In this document: positions 18,572-26,937 of the stretch, piece by piece
How the letters are laid out: each line of letters begins with the position of its first letter
Numbering within the stretch: the stretch's first letter is position 1
NCBI RefSeq assembly: GCF_001429185.1
Contig: NZ_LMIW01000001.1
Span: 968 to 64,967, forward strand
From: Terrabacter sp. Root85
GTDB taxonomy: Bacteria > Actinomycetota > Actinomycetes > Actinomycetales > Dermatophilaceae
Reading direction: 5' to 3'
DNA: 64,000 bases
Notes under the pieces: generated by a model
The model's database searches: none
Told to the model about the DNA's origin: nothing
Seen by the model: only the letters and a program-made list of their open reading frames with translations
Made by a program: the position numbers and the translations under genes

Positions 18572-19618
18572 TCAGGCGTTGATCGTCGCGGTGTCGATGA
18601 CGAAGCGGTAGCGCACGTCGCCGGCCACCACGCGGTCGTAGGCCGCGTCGACCTCGTCGGCCGAGATCGTCTCGACCGACGCGCCGATGCCGTGCTCGGC
18701 GCAGAAGGCCAGCATCTCGGCGGTCGCTGGGATTCCGCCGATGTTCGAGCCGGCCACGACGCGGCTGCCTCCGACGACGGCACCGGGCGCGAAGTCGTAG
18801 TTGCCCGTGGGCAGCCCGACGTTGGCGATGACACCGAGCGGGCGCAGCAGGCCGATGTAGGTCTGCATCGGCAGGTCGGCGCTCACCGTGTTGATGATGA
18901 TGTCGAAGGTCCCCTTGAGGCCCTTGAGGACACCCTCGTCGCCGGTCGCGAAGTAGTGCGTCGCGCCGAGCGCCTCGCCGTCGCCCTTCTTGGCGTCGGT
19001 GCGGCTGAGCACGCTGACCTCGGCGCCCATGGCGGCGGCGAGCTTGACGGCCATGTGGCCCAGGCCGCCGAGTCCGATGACGGCGACCTTCTTGCCGGGG
19101 CCGGCGCCCCAGCGCTTCAGCGGGGACCACACGGTGATCCCGGCGCAGAGCAGCGGGGCGGCGACGTCGAGCTCGATGCCGTCGGGGATGCCGACGGCGA
19201 AGCGCTCGGAGACGACGACCTGCTGGGCGTAGCCACCCTTGGTCGGCTCGCCGTCGTAGCCCTTGCCGTTGTAGGTCATGACCGCGCCCTTGGAGCAGAA
19301 CTGCTCCTCGCCGTCCTTGCAGAACTCGCACTCGCCGCACGAGTCGACCATGCAGCCGACACCGACGCGGTCGCCGACCTGGTACTTCGTGACACCGTCA
19401 CCGACGGCGGACACGACACCGGCGATCTCGTGGCCGGGGACCATGGGGAAGATCGCGCTGCCCCACTCCTCGCGGACCTGGTGGATGTCGCTGTGGCAGA
19501 TGCCGGCGAACTTGATGTCGATGAGGACGTCGTCGTCTCGCAGGTCGCGGTGCTCGACGGTCCGGGCCTCGAAGGTGGCTCCGGCGCTCGGTGCGACCAG
19601 TGCGGGGGTGGAAATCAA
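18572..19618 (-). CDS. Zinc-dependent NAD(P)+ alcohol dehydrogenase (CAD/AdhC type)
   Basis: A 348-residue medium-chain dehydrogenase. Catalytic zinc ligands are visible in GICHSDIH and PGHEIAG. The four structural-zinc cysteines lie in CGECEFCKDGEEQFC. The Rossmann motif is GLGGLGHMAVK. The pattern is closest to cinnamyl-alcohol/AdhC-type enzymes that reduce aldehydes with NADPH. The start is TTG (19616-19618), preceded by a strong AAGGAGAA at ideal distance; no ATG fits the N-terminus. It is monocistronic, convergent with the PPOX gene. Confidence 0.94.
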   Translation of the reverse strand: MISTPALVAPSAGATFEARTVEHRDLRDDDVLIDIKFAGICHSDIHQVREEWGSAIFPMVPGHEIAGVVSAVGDGVTKYQVGDRVGVGCMVDSCGECEFCKDGEEQFCSKGAVMTYNGKGYDGEPTKGGYAQQVVVSERFAVGIPDGIELDVAAPLLCAGITVWSPLKRWGAGPGKKVAVIGLGGLGHMAVKLAAAMGAEVSVLSRTDAKKGDGEALGATHYFATGDEGVLKGLKGTFDIIINTVSADLPMQTYIGLLRPLGVIANVGLPTGNYDFAPGAVVGGSRVVAGSNIGGIPATAEMLAFCAEHGIGASVETISADEVDAAYDRVVAGDVRYRFVIDTATINA

Positions 19619-19721
19619 GGGGATTCTCCTTCGTGGTGGGTGGCGACGCTCTCAGGTGCAGCGCGCCCTCACCACGGTTCATTCCCCGTCGGCGGGTCCG
19701 GTCGAACGTCTGGGACCTTGC

Positions 19722-20516
19722 TCACAGCCTCGCGAGCAGCGAGGCGGCGACCTCGCGGTAGGCCTGCGCGCCCTTCGACGTGCGGGCCGTCGTGAGGATC
19801 GAGCGGCCGACGGCGGGTGCCTCCGCGAAGCGCACGGTCTTGGGGATCGGTGGCTCGAGGACGGGCAGGTCGTAGCGCTCCCCCACGTCGGCGAGCACCT
19901 CGCGCGCGTGGTTGCTGCGACCGTCGAAGAGGGTCGGCAGGATGCCCCACACCTCCAGGTCGCGGTTGAGGATCTTCTGCACGTCGGCGACGGTGTCGAG
20001 CAGCTGTCCGACGCCGCGGTGGCTGAGCATCTCGCAGGGCATCGGGATGATGAGGGCATCGGCGGCCGTCAGCGCGTTGAGCGTCAGCACCCCGAGGCTC
20101 GGCGAGCAGTCGAGCAGCACGACGTCGTATGCCGTGTCGGCGCCTTCGAGGGCCGAGCGCAGGACGTACTCGCGACCGGGTCGCGGCAGCAGCATGGCCT
20201 CGGCGCCCGCGAGATCGATCGCCGATGGCACGAGGTCGATGCCCTCCTCGCACGTGACGACGACGTCACCGAGCTCGGCGGAGCCGGTGAGGACGTCGTG
20301 GATCGACCGCTCGACGGTGTCGGGGTCGACGCCCAGCGAGAAGGTGAGGCAGGCCTGCGGGTCGAGGTCGACGAGGAGGACGCGCTGCCCGAGCTCGGCG
20401 AGCGCGGCGCCGATGCTCGCGACCGACGTCGTCTTGGCGACGCCGCCCTTCTGGTTGGCCAGGGCCACGACGGTCGGTGCCCTCTTCACGTCGCTGCTGC
20501 GGCTGCGGGTCCCCAT
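19722..20516 (-). CDS. ParA/Soj-family ATPase without a ParB partner nearby
   Basis: A 264-residue MinD/ParA ATPase with a deviant Walker A NQKGGVAKTT, DLDPQA and the LLDCSPSLG motif. It is not next to a parB gene or an origin region, so it is an orphan, like Rv3213c of M. tuberculosis, whose neighbourhood this window shares. Cargo unknown. ATG at 20514-20516; a shorter start at the Val of VKRAPTVV is possible. It lies 13 bp downstream of the FkbM gene, so the two are likely co-transcribed. Confidence 0.88.
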   Translation of the reverse strand: MGTRSRSSDVKRAPTVVALANQKGGVAKTTSVASIGAALAELGQRVLLVDLDPQACLTFSLGVDPDTVERSIHDVLTGSAELGDVVVTCEEGIDLVPSAIDLAGAEAMLLPRPGREYVLRSALEGADTAYDVVLLDCSPSLGVLTLNALTAADALIIPMPCEMLSHRGVGQLLDTVADVQKILNRDLEVWGILPTLFDGRSNHAREVLADVGERYDLPVLEPPIPKTVRFAEAPAVGRSILTTARTSKGAQAYREVAASLLARL

Positions 20517-20529
20517 GCCCGACAGTGTG

Positions 20530-21417
20530 TCAGGCGCGGGGGCCCGGGATGAACAAGACGTCCGTCGTGCTCCGCAGGTCGCGGACGTCCACCTCGTCGC
20601 CGTTCACCAGCGTGGTCCCGTAGCCGAGCGCTTTCAGCGCGTCGAAGGCTGCAAGCTCCTGGGGCCACTCCGGGTGCCCGGCACCCCAACCGACCTCGCA
20701 GAGGATGACCGGCAGTGGTGTCCACAGCGCGATGGACGGCAACATCCCTGCGAGCACGCGGTACTCCGCACCTTCGACGTCGATCTTGACGAGGTCGGGC
20801 ACGTCCGTGATCGCGAGACCGTCGAACCGGGCGACCTCGATGTCGACGGGGATCATCGCCTTGCCGTGTGCCTTCTTCTCGACCATGGTGTTCCAGCCGA
20901 GGTTGCCGTCGCTCGAGACGAAGATCTCCAGGTGCGAGTCGGCGTCGCTCAGGCCGATGCGGTGGACCGTCGCATCGCAGGGCAGCTCGTCCGCCGTCCG
21001 GGCACAGAGCTCGGCCAGGTTGGGCACGGGCTCGAACAGGTGAGCGCGACCCGAGAAGCCGGTTCGCTCGACCAGCACCTTCGTGAAGAAGCCGACATTG
21101 GCTCCGACGTCGAAGAGGACGCCGTCGGTCGGTAGGTACGGCGCCACGGCGTCGGCCAGGGTCTCATAGGCTGCGCGTCGCTTCTCGAAGAACGCGTTGG
21201 CCCCGTCCAGGTCGACGGTCTGTGCCGTGACGGCGCCCGCTGCACCAGGTTTCACCTCTGCCGGCGGGACCGACGCCGAGGGTGCAGGACGTGCCGGCGG
21301 CCCGGGCGAGGCGGTGCGTGACCGCACCAGTCGCAACGTCCAGGCCCGGGTGGCCCTCAGGACCCCCGGCAGCCCTCCACGTGCATAGGCCCTGCGGATC
21401 GACGACAGGTCTGGCAT
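20530..21417 (-). CDS. FkbM-family methyltransferase
   Basis: A 295-residue SAM-dependent methyltransferase of the FkbM type. The glycine-rich SAM loop is FDVGANVGFFTK, and the family's VKIDVEGAEYRVL motif is present. FkbM proteins O-methylate sugars and polyketides. The first 75 residues are basic then Ala/Pro-rich and precede the catalytic fold. The ATG at 21415-21417 is preferred over one further upstream because homology starts with MPDLSSIRRAY. No sugar or polyketide genes adjoin it, so the substrate cannot be guessed. Confidence 0.85.
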   Translation of the reverse strand: MPDLSSIRRAYARGGLPGVLRATRAWTLRLVRSRTASPGPPARPAPSASVPPAEVKPGAAGAVTAQTVDLDGANAFFEKRRAAYETLADAVAPYLPTDGVLFDVGANVGFFTKVLVERTGFSGRAHLFEPVPNLAELCARTADELPCDATVHRIGLSDADSHLEIFVSSDGNLGWNTMVEKKAHGKAMIPVDIEVARFDGLAITDVPDLVKIDVEGAEYRVLAGMLPSIALWTPLPVILCEVGWGAGHPEWPQELAAFDALKALGYGTTLVNGDEVDVRDLRSTTDVLFIPGPRA

Positions 21418-21496
21418 GGCACGACAGTAACCACCTACGGGGGTCGGTGGCACTGACGCCGACATTGCCGGGTCGGGTCTCCGGCCTGCGACGAGG

Positions 21497-22174
21497 TCAG
21501 AAGGCCGAGATCGTTCGCGGGGCGCGCTCGGCGCGTGACAGAGCGGACACCAGGGCGCCCTGCCCGTGCCGGCGCGCGGCCAGTCGGGTCAGCAGGGCCA
21601 TGACGGGCGCGAGCACCTCGTCGGACAGCGTCGGGGCGGTGAAGCCGACGCTCGCGGCGACGTCCTCACCGTGGACGACGATTTCCATCATCCGGCCGGT
21701 GAGGAAGTCGTCGCGGCGCAGCGCCCAGCCCGTCCACGGGATGAGGACGGCTCGGTCGGCCTCCTGGCCGGCGAGCACGTCGGGGAGCTCGGCCCGCGCT
21801 GCGACGACCCGCCCGAGGACGGCGTCGCGGCCGGCGTCGGCCTGCTCGTCGCTCCCGGACCGGATGGAGACGTTGACGTCGTCGTCGAGGCCGCCTGACA
21901 CCCATGCCGACCGCGCGTAGTGCTCGTCGAGCAGGATGGCGTCGGTCACGGGATCGGCGCGCAGCAGGGTCAGGGCCGTGACGGGCTGGCTCGCGAGGTG
22001 GGCCACGAGGCCGCCGACGCTCCACTCGGGCAGCGCGCTCGCCTGGTGCCAGGCGGCGGCGACGTCGTCCCGGGACAGGATGGCGATGACGTGGTCGGTG
22101 GCCGCGAGGAACGCCGGCCGCAGGTCGCGCTCGGGTGCGGACCGGGTGGTGGGCTCAGCGGTGGGCTCAGGCAT
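21497..22174 (-). CDS. DinB/maleylpyruvate-isomerase-fold protein
   Basis: A 225-residue protein of the mycothiol-dependent maleylpyruvate isomerase/DinB metalloenzyme superfamily: the ASALPEWSVGGLVAHLAS helix carries the first His, and IVVHGEDVAAS near the C-terminus supplies further ligands. Such proteins are mycothiol-linked thiol enzymes in actinobacteria; the substrate is unknown. The ATG overlaps the stop of the upstream nuclease gene by 8 bp (22167-22174), so translation is coupled. Confidence 0.75.
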   Translation of the reverse strand: MPEPTAEPTTRSAPERDLRPAFLAATDHVIAILSRDDVAAAWHQASALPEWSVGGLVAHLASQPVTALTLLRADPVTDAILLDEHYARSAWVSGGLDDDVNVSIRSGSDEQADAGRDAVLGRVVAARAELPDVLAGQEADRAVLIPWTGWALRRDDFLTGRMMEIVVHGEDVAASVGFTAPTLSDEVLAPVMALLTRLAARRHGQGALVSALSRAERAPRTISAF

Positions 22175-23051
22175 CGTCGCGCTCCGGTGGGGTCGTCTCG
22201 TAGCCGGCGGGCTCGAGGCCGGCCCAGTCGGACTTCTCGGGGCCCATCTGCTGGCCCTCGGGGCAGTGCGCGCGGAAGTCGCACCACGAGCAGATCGCGG
22301 AGGTGCGGGGCGCGAACCTCGTCGACTCGACGCCGAGCTCCTTGAACTCGGCGTCGGCCCGGCGCAGGTCGGAGGCGATCGACTCGGCCTCGGCGATCTT
22401 GCGCGCGAGGGACTCGTCGGTGTGCTCGTGCGCGGCGATCGTGCCGGAGGGCACGTGGTGCAGCTCGACCCGGTGGCACGGCCGGCGGAACATCCGGGAG
22501 GCTGCGACGGCATACAACGCGAGGGGCAGCGAGGTGCGCGCGTCGTCGTCGGTGGGGACCTGGCGGCCCGTCTTGTAGTCGACGACGACGAGCTCGCCCG
22601 CGCGGTCGTCGAGCCGGTCGATGCGGCCGGTGATGGCGACCTCGTCGGTCTTGAGCGAGACGCTGCGCTCGATGCCGACGGGCTGGTTGTCGCGGTCGCT
22701 GGAGCGGAGGTACTCGGTGACGGCGTCGCGGACCCGCAGCCGCCATCCGGCGGACTGCTGGGGGTCACGGAAGCCCACGTCGATCCACGACGAGCGGACG
22801 AGCTCGGCGACGCCGGCCGGCGTCCGCTGGCCCACCGGGAGGTCCCAGAAGTCGCGGAGCGCGTTGTGGGTCGCGATGCCGACCGAGGTGTGGGCGCGCT
22901 GCGGACGGGCCTGTGGGCGGGGTCGGTCGAGGTACTGCATGCGGTAGCGCCTCGGGCAGTCGAGCCACGCGAGCAGCCGCGACGGCGAGCCGGAGTAGAG
23001 CGGCGTGGGCATGCCCGCAAAGGTCGTCTGCTCAGCCGGTCCCGTCGTCAC
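22167..23051 (-). CDS. Stand-alone RecB-family nuclease (PD-(D/E)XK, Fe-S type)
   Basis: A 294-residue nuclease without a helicase domain. The catalytic core shows GRIDRLDD and VVDYKTGR. One Cys near the N-terminus (WLDCPRRY) and three near the C-terminus (CSWCDFRAHC) have the spacing of the 4Fe-4S cluster in AddB/Cas4-like nucleases. The GTG start at 23049-23051 is the longest; an internal Met (MPTPLYSGS) is the alternative. It overlaps the DinB-fold gene downstream. No cas genes are present, so this is a repair-type RecB/Cas4-like exonuclease. Confidence 0.87.
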   Translation of the reverse strand: MTTGPAEQTTFAGMPTPLYSGSPSRLLAWLDCPRRYRMQYLDRPRPQARPQRAHTSVGIATHNALRDFWDLPVGQRTPAGVAELVRSSWIDVGFRDPQQSAGWRLRVRDAVTEYLRSSDRDNQPVGIERSVSLKTDEVAITGRIDRLDDRAGELVVVDYKTGRQVPTDDDARTSLPLALYAVAASRMFRRPCHRVELHHVPSGTIAAHEHTDESLARKIAEAESIASDLRRADAEFKELGVESTRFAPRTSAICSWCDFRAHCPEGQQMGPEKSDWAGLEPAGYETTPPERDDA

Positions 23052-23106
23052 GCCGACACCCTACGACCCGCCCGCGACATCCACCCGACGACATCCCCAG
23101 CCCCGG

Positions 23107-24045
23107 TCAGTGGCGGCGGGAGGCGACGCGGTCGAGGCGTGCCGCGGCGGCCCGGAACTCGCGCTCGAGCTCGTCGACGACGTCGGCGACCGGGAGCACC
23201 GACCGGATGCTCTGGAGCCCCTGCCCGGCGGCCCACAGCTGCGACCACTTCTTCGCCGGTGACTCGGCCGCGTCGTAGCTGCGGACCCCGTCGTGCACGA
23301 GGTGGTCGGGGTCGAGCCCGTGAGCCCGCAGGCTCGGCCGCAGCCAGGACGCATCGGCTCCCGTGATGCCGTCGCTGACGACGAGGTCGTCGGGGCCGTG
23401 CGCGACGACCATCTGCTTGTAGTCGTCGGCGGCCCGGCTCTCCGTCGTCGCGAGGAAGCGGGTGCCCATGTAGACGAGGTCGGCACCCGCGGCCACGGCG
23501 CCGGCGACGCCGGCACCGTCCGCGATGCCCCCGCCCACGGTGACGAGACCGTCGAAGAGGTCGCGCACGGCGGAGACGAAGGCGAAGGGCGACAGGTGCC
23601 CGGTGTGTCCCCCGGCCCCGGCGCTGATGCAGGCGAGGCCGTCGACGCCCGCCGCGATCGCCTTGCGGGCGAGGACGAGGTCGATGACGTCGGCCACGAC
23701 GAGCCCGCCGTACGCCTTGACCGTGTCGATGACCGGACGCGGCGAGCCGAGCGCGGTGATGACGACGGGCGGTCGGTGCGCCGCGACGAGGGCGAGGTCG
23801 TCGGCCAGGCGCGTGTTGCTCCGGTGCGTGACGAGGTTGACCGACCACGGTGCCTGACCCGAGCCCGAGGCGATCGCTCCGAGCCACTCGTCGAGCTGCT
23901 CGGGCGTGCGGCAGTTCTGCGTCGGGAAAGCGCCGAGGATGCCCGCCCGGGCCGCCGCGACGACGAGCTCGGGCCCCGAGACGAGGAACATCGGCGCCGC
24001 CACGACGGGGAGCCGCAGCGCCGCGAGCAGCTCCTGCGGCGTCAC
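23107..24045 (-). CDS. Nitronate monooxygenase-family flavoenzyme
   Basis: A 312-residue FMN-dependent TIM barrel of the nitronate monooxygenase/2-nitropropane dioxygenase family: PVVAAPMFLVSGPELV at the start, the phosphate-binding GGHTGH and GGGIADGAG segments, and GTRFLAT. Members oxidise alkyl nitronates or act as enoyl-type reductases. The GTG start overlaps the stop of the upstream acyl-CoA synthetase (GTGA), so it is the last gene of that catabolic operon. Confidence 0.88.
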   Translation of the reverse strand: MTPQELLAALRLPVVAAPMFLVSGPELVVAAARAGILGAFPTQNCRTPEQLDEWLGAIASGSGQAPWSVNLVTHRSNTRLADDLALVAAHRPPVVITALGSPRPVIDTVKAYGGLVVADVIDLVLARKAIAAGVDGLACISAGAGGHTGHLSPFAFVSAVRDLFDGLVTVGGGIADGAGVAGAVAAGADLVYMGTRFLATTESRAADDYKQMVVAHGPDDLVVSDGITGADASWLRPSLRAHGLDPDHLVHDGVRSYDAAESPAKKWSQLWAAGQGLQSIRSVLPVADVVDELEREFRAAAARLDRVASRRH

Positions 24046-25817
24046 CCGCTCGCCCCCGGCGTCCCGGCTCCGCCACCGTCGGGGAGGTCGCGGACCGCGG
24101 GCGCGTCAGGTTGCCGCAGGAGCCGCTTGAGCACCTTGCCGACGGGGTTGCGGGGGAGCTCGTCGCGCACCTCGAGCCGCTCGGGCAGCTTGAACGAGGC
24201 GATGCTCCGCTCACGCAGCCACCCGACGAGCTCGTCGAGCGTCAGGCTCGTGCCCGGGCGCAGCACGACGACGGCCGCGACACGCTCGCCGAGCCGCTCG
24301 TCCGGGTCGCCGATGACGGCGACGTCGGCGACGGCCGGGTGGTCGGCGATGAGTCCCTCGAGCTCGGCCGGGGCGATGTTCATGCCGCCGCGGATCACCT
24401 GGTCGCGGGCCCGGTCGAGGTAGCGGAGGAACTGTCCGTGGTCCCCCGCGATCTCGAAGAGGTCCCCGGTGCGCAGGTAGCCGCGGTCGTCGAAGGGGCT
24501 CTGCAGCTCCTCGCCGTGGAGGTATCCGGCGAAGACGCTCGGCCCGCTGATGTGCAGCTCACCCGGGTGGCCGGGCTCGGTGACGTCCTCGCCCGTGACG
24601 ATGTCGACGAGCCGGGTGTCGGTCCACTCCCCGGCCCGGGTCGACCACGTGACCCCCGGCGCGCCGAACCGCGGGAAGAACTGCGCGCGGTCGTCGGGGT
24701 CGGGGAAGTCAACAGGACTCGACAGCAGGCCGATCCCCTCGTTGGACCCGAAGAAGTTGATGACGCTGATGCCGTGCCGCTCCTGCCAGCCGCGCACCAT
24801 CGCGGGCTGCAGCGGCGCCGAGCCGGAGCCGATGCGGGTCAGGCTGCTGACGTCGACGGTCGCCATCAGCGCCTCGTTGCCGAGCAGCATCCACAGCAGC
24901 GCCGGAGGCGCGCACGTGTAGGTGGCGCGCTCGACGGCGACCTGACCGAGGAACGTCGGCAGGTCGAAGGGGTGGTGCTGCACGAGGACGCAGCCCGTGA
25001 GCAGCCACGGCAGGAACATCCCGCTGATGCCGGCCATGTTGATCATCGGGAAGGGGTTGAGCAGCACGTCGTCGACCGTCACCTGCGGCGCCTCGGTGGT
25101 CGCGACCCCGACGGCGAGCCAGTCCATGTGACAGCGCGGGACGCCCTTGGGCGCGCTCTCGGTGCCCGACGTCCAGCAGATCGTCACGGCGTCGTTGGCC
25201 TCGTTGGGGTCGGCGGCGGCGCGTGCCTCGACCGCCTCGCGATCAGCGTCCGTGCCCGGGCCCGGGTGCCAGACGCGGACGCCGATGGGCACATCGGCCG
25301 TCTCCTCCTCGGGGCCGTAGGCGATGACGGCCCGCACCGACTCCACCCCACCGAGCGCAGTCGCCGCGTCCACGGCCAGGGCCCGGTCACCGAACCGGGC
25401 ACTGCCGAGGTATGCCGTCACGCCGGCCCTCGCGCACATGGCGGCCACCTCACGCTCGCGCAGCTGCACGGGCAACGGCGACACGACGACGCCGAGGCGC
25501 CAGGCGGCGAGGTAGACCTCGACGAGCTCGACCGAGTTGGCGAGCTGGACCGCGACCACGTCACCTCGGACGAGCCCGAGCGACATCAGCCGCGCGGCGA
25601 GGGCCGTGACCTCGTCGTCGAGCTCGCGCCACGTCAGCCGTCGCGGCGCCGAGCCGAGCAGCGCCTCGCGGTTGGCGGGGTCGACGACGGCGAGGGCGTC
25701 CCCGCGGGCGCGCACCCGCTCGGCGAAGAGCCCGTCGAGGGTGTCCTCGCCCCACCAGCCCCTGGCCCGGTAGTCGGCGACCTTCTCCGGCGCGTGCAGT
25801 CCCCGTGCGTTCGCCAT
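24042..25817 (-). CDS. AMP-forming acyl-CoA synthetase (ANL superfamily)
   Basis: A 591-residue ligase that activates a carboxylic acid to its CoA thioester through an acyl-adenylate. The P-loop TSGTESAPKG, the A5-type segment INFFGSNEG, the YLRTGDLFEIAG motif, RGGMNIAPAELEG and the C-terminal catalytic Lys region NPVGKVLKR are all present. The ATG at 25815-25817 has AAGGAG nine bases upstream. Being in line with a carotenoid/stilbene-type oxygenase and thiolases, its substrate is probably an acid made by oxidative cleavage; this is inference. Confidence 0.9.
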   Translation of the reverse strand: MANARGLHAPEKVADYRARGWWGEDTLDGLFAERVRARGDALAVVDPANREALLGSAPRRLTWRELDDEVTALAARLMSLGLVRGDVVAVQLANSVELVEVYLAAWRLGVVVSPLPVQLREREVAAMCARAGVTAYLGSARFGDRALAVDAATALGGVESVRAVIAYGPEEETADVPIGVRVWHPGPGTDADREAVEARAAADPNEANDAVTICWTSGTESAPKGVPRCHMDWLAVGVATTEAPQVTVDDVLLNPFPMINMAGISGMFLPWLLTGCVLVQHHPFDLPTFLGQVAVERATYTCAPPALLWMLLGNEALMATVDVSSLTRIGSGSAPLQPAMVRGWQERHGISVINFFGSNEGIGLLSSPVDFPDPDDRAQFFPRFGAPGVTWSTRAGEWTDTRLVDIVTGEDVTEPGHPGELHISGPSVFAGYLHGEELQSPFDDRGYLRTGDLFEIAGDHGQFLRYLDRARDQVIRGGMNIAPAELEGLIADHPAVADVAVIGDPDERLGERVAAVVVLRPGTSLTLDELVGWLRERSIASFKLPERLEVRDELPRNPVGKVLKRLLRQPDAPAVRDLPDGGGAGTPGASG

Positions 25818-25932
25818 GGCTCGGCGCTCCTTCGTGGTTCGGCGTGAGGTGGTCACTGCGAGCTGTACGTGTACGTGTGCCTCAGCTGCGTTGCTGCTGC
25901 GGGTCTTTCGTCTCGGGAGTGGCTGCCCGCCT

Positions 25933-26937
25933 CTAGCGGTCGGACCGGCGGTGCGCGCGTGGCACGACCTCGATGTCGCTGCCGTGGAGGTCGGCCGAGC
26001 ACTGGTCACAGGCGAGCGCGACGGCGAGCGGAGCCCCGCACGGCACGTGCTGCTGCACGAGCGCGGGACCCTCCTCGGCGGCATACCAGTGGTGCGCCCA
26101 GTCGATGGCCACGGCGACGACCGGGTAGAAGGCGTGGCCCTTGTCGGTGAGGTGGTACTCGGCGCGGCCGTCGGCACCGCCCGTCCGGCGCCCCCTGGCC
26201 TCGAGCACGCCGATGTCGCAGAAGGCGCGGAGCCGCTCGGCGACGAGGCTCGGCGGCGCGCCGAGGGCCTCCTCGAAGTCACCGAAGCGCGTCAGCCCCC
26301 GGAGGGAGGCGCCGATGAGGGCGGAGGACCACCGGTTGCCGAAGATCGCCATCGTCTCGGGAAAGAGTCCCGCGGAGGACCGGTCCACACGGGGGTCGGA
26401 GCGACGCCGCGTCGTCGACTCCGGGACGGACCGCTCCCACGAGCCGCTCGGCCCCCACTCGGCGTGGACGTCGCCGGAGCGCACGACCTCGCGGCAGCCC
26501 GTGCACGTCAGGACCGGTGCGAAGTTCTGGCCGCAGAGCGCGTGGCGCATCGCCGGGAGCGTCGCGGCGTGCCGCGGCACCCATCGCCGCTCCCAGTCCC
26601 AGATCGCGATGGTGACCGGCCACAGCCCACGGCCGCGCTGGGTGAGGACGTACTCGGCCCGGACGGGGCGCTCCTGGTAGACGACACGGCGCAGCAGGCC
26701 CTCGCGCTCCATCGTCGCGAGGCGGGAGGTGAGGACCGCGTTGGAGATGGCGACCTCGTCGAGGAACTGGCCGTAGCGGGTCGTGCCGCGCAGCGCCCGC
26801 TGGAGGATGAGGAGGGTCCACTCGTCGCCGAGCAGCCCGAGCATGCGTCCGATGGCGTTCGTCGACCCGGGATCGAGCCGGGTGGGCACCGTGCCGGGGT
26901 CGACGTCGTCGACCACCGGCTCAGAGACCGATCGCAT
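25933..26937 (-). CDS. Tandem double-HxlR transcriptional regulator
   Basis: The 334-residue protein contains two HxlR winged-helix units in one chain. The first is at about 25-150 (LLGDEWTLLILQRALRG, SNAVLTSRLATMEREGLL, YVLTQRGRGLWPV). The second is at about 190-320 (FGNRWSSALIGASLRG, SLVAERLRAFCDIGVLE, YHLTDKGHAFYPV). Each is followed by a CxxC pair (CTGC; CDQC), suggesting a small zinc site. HxlR proteins normally dimerise from separate chains, so this looks like a covalent pseudo-dimer. The ATG overlaps the stop of the carotenoid oxygenase by 17 bp, placing it inside the catabolic operon, which it probably controls. Confidence 0.87.
   Translation of the reverse strand: MRSVSEPVVDDVDPGTVPTRLDPGSTNAIGRMLGLLGDEWTLLILQRALRGTTRYGQFLDEVAISNAVLTSRLATMEREGLLRRVVYQERPVRAEYVLTQRGRGLWPVTIAIWDWERRWVPRHAATLPAMRHALCGQNFAPVLTCTGCREVVRSGDVHAEWGPSGSWERSVPESTTRRRSDPRVDRSSAGLFPETMAIFGNRWSSALIGASLRGLTRFGDFEEALGAPPSLVAERLRAFCDIGVLEARGRRTGGADGRAEYHLTDKGHAFYPVVAVAIDWAHHWYAAEEGPALVQQHVPCGAPLAVALACDQCSADLHGSDIEVVPRAHRRSDR

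Noticed and set aside
22167-23051. Cas4 of a CRISPR system
   Set aside because: No cas genes or repeat array in the window.
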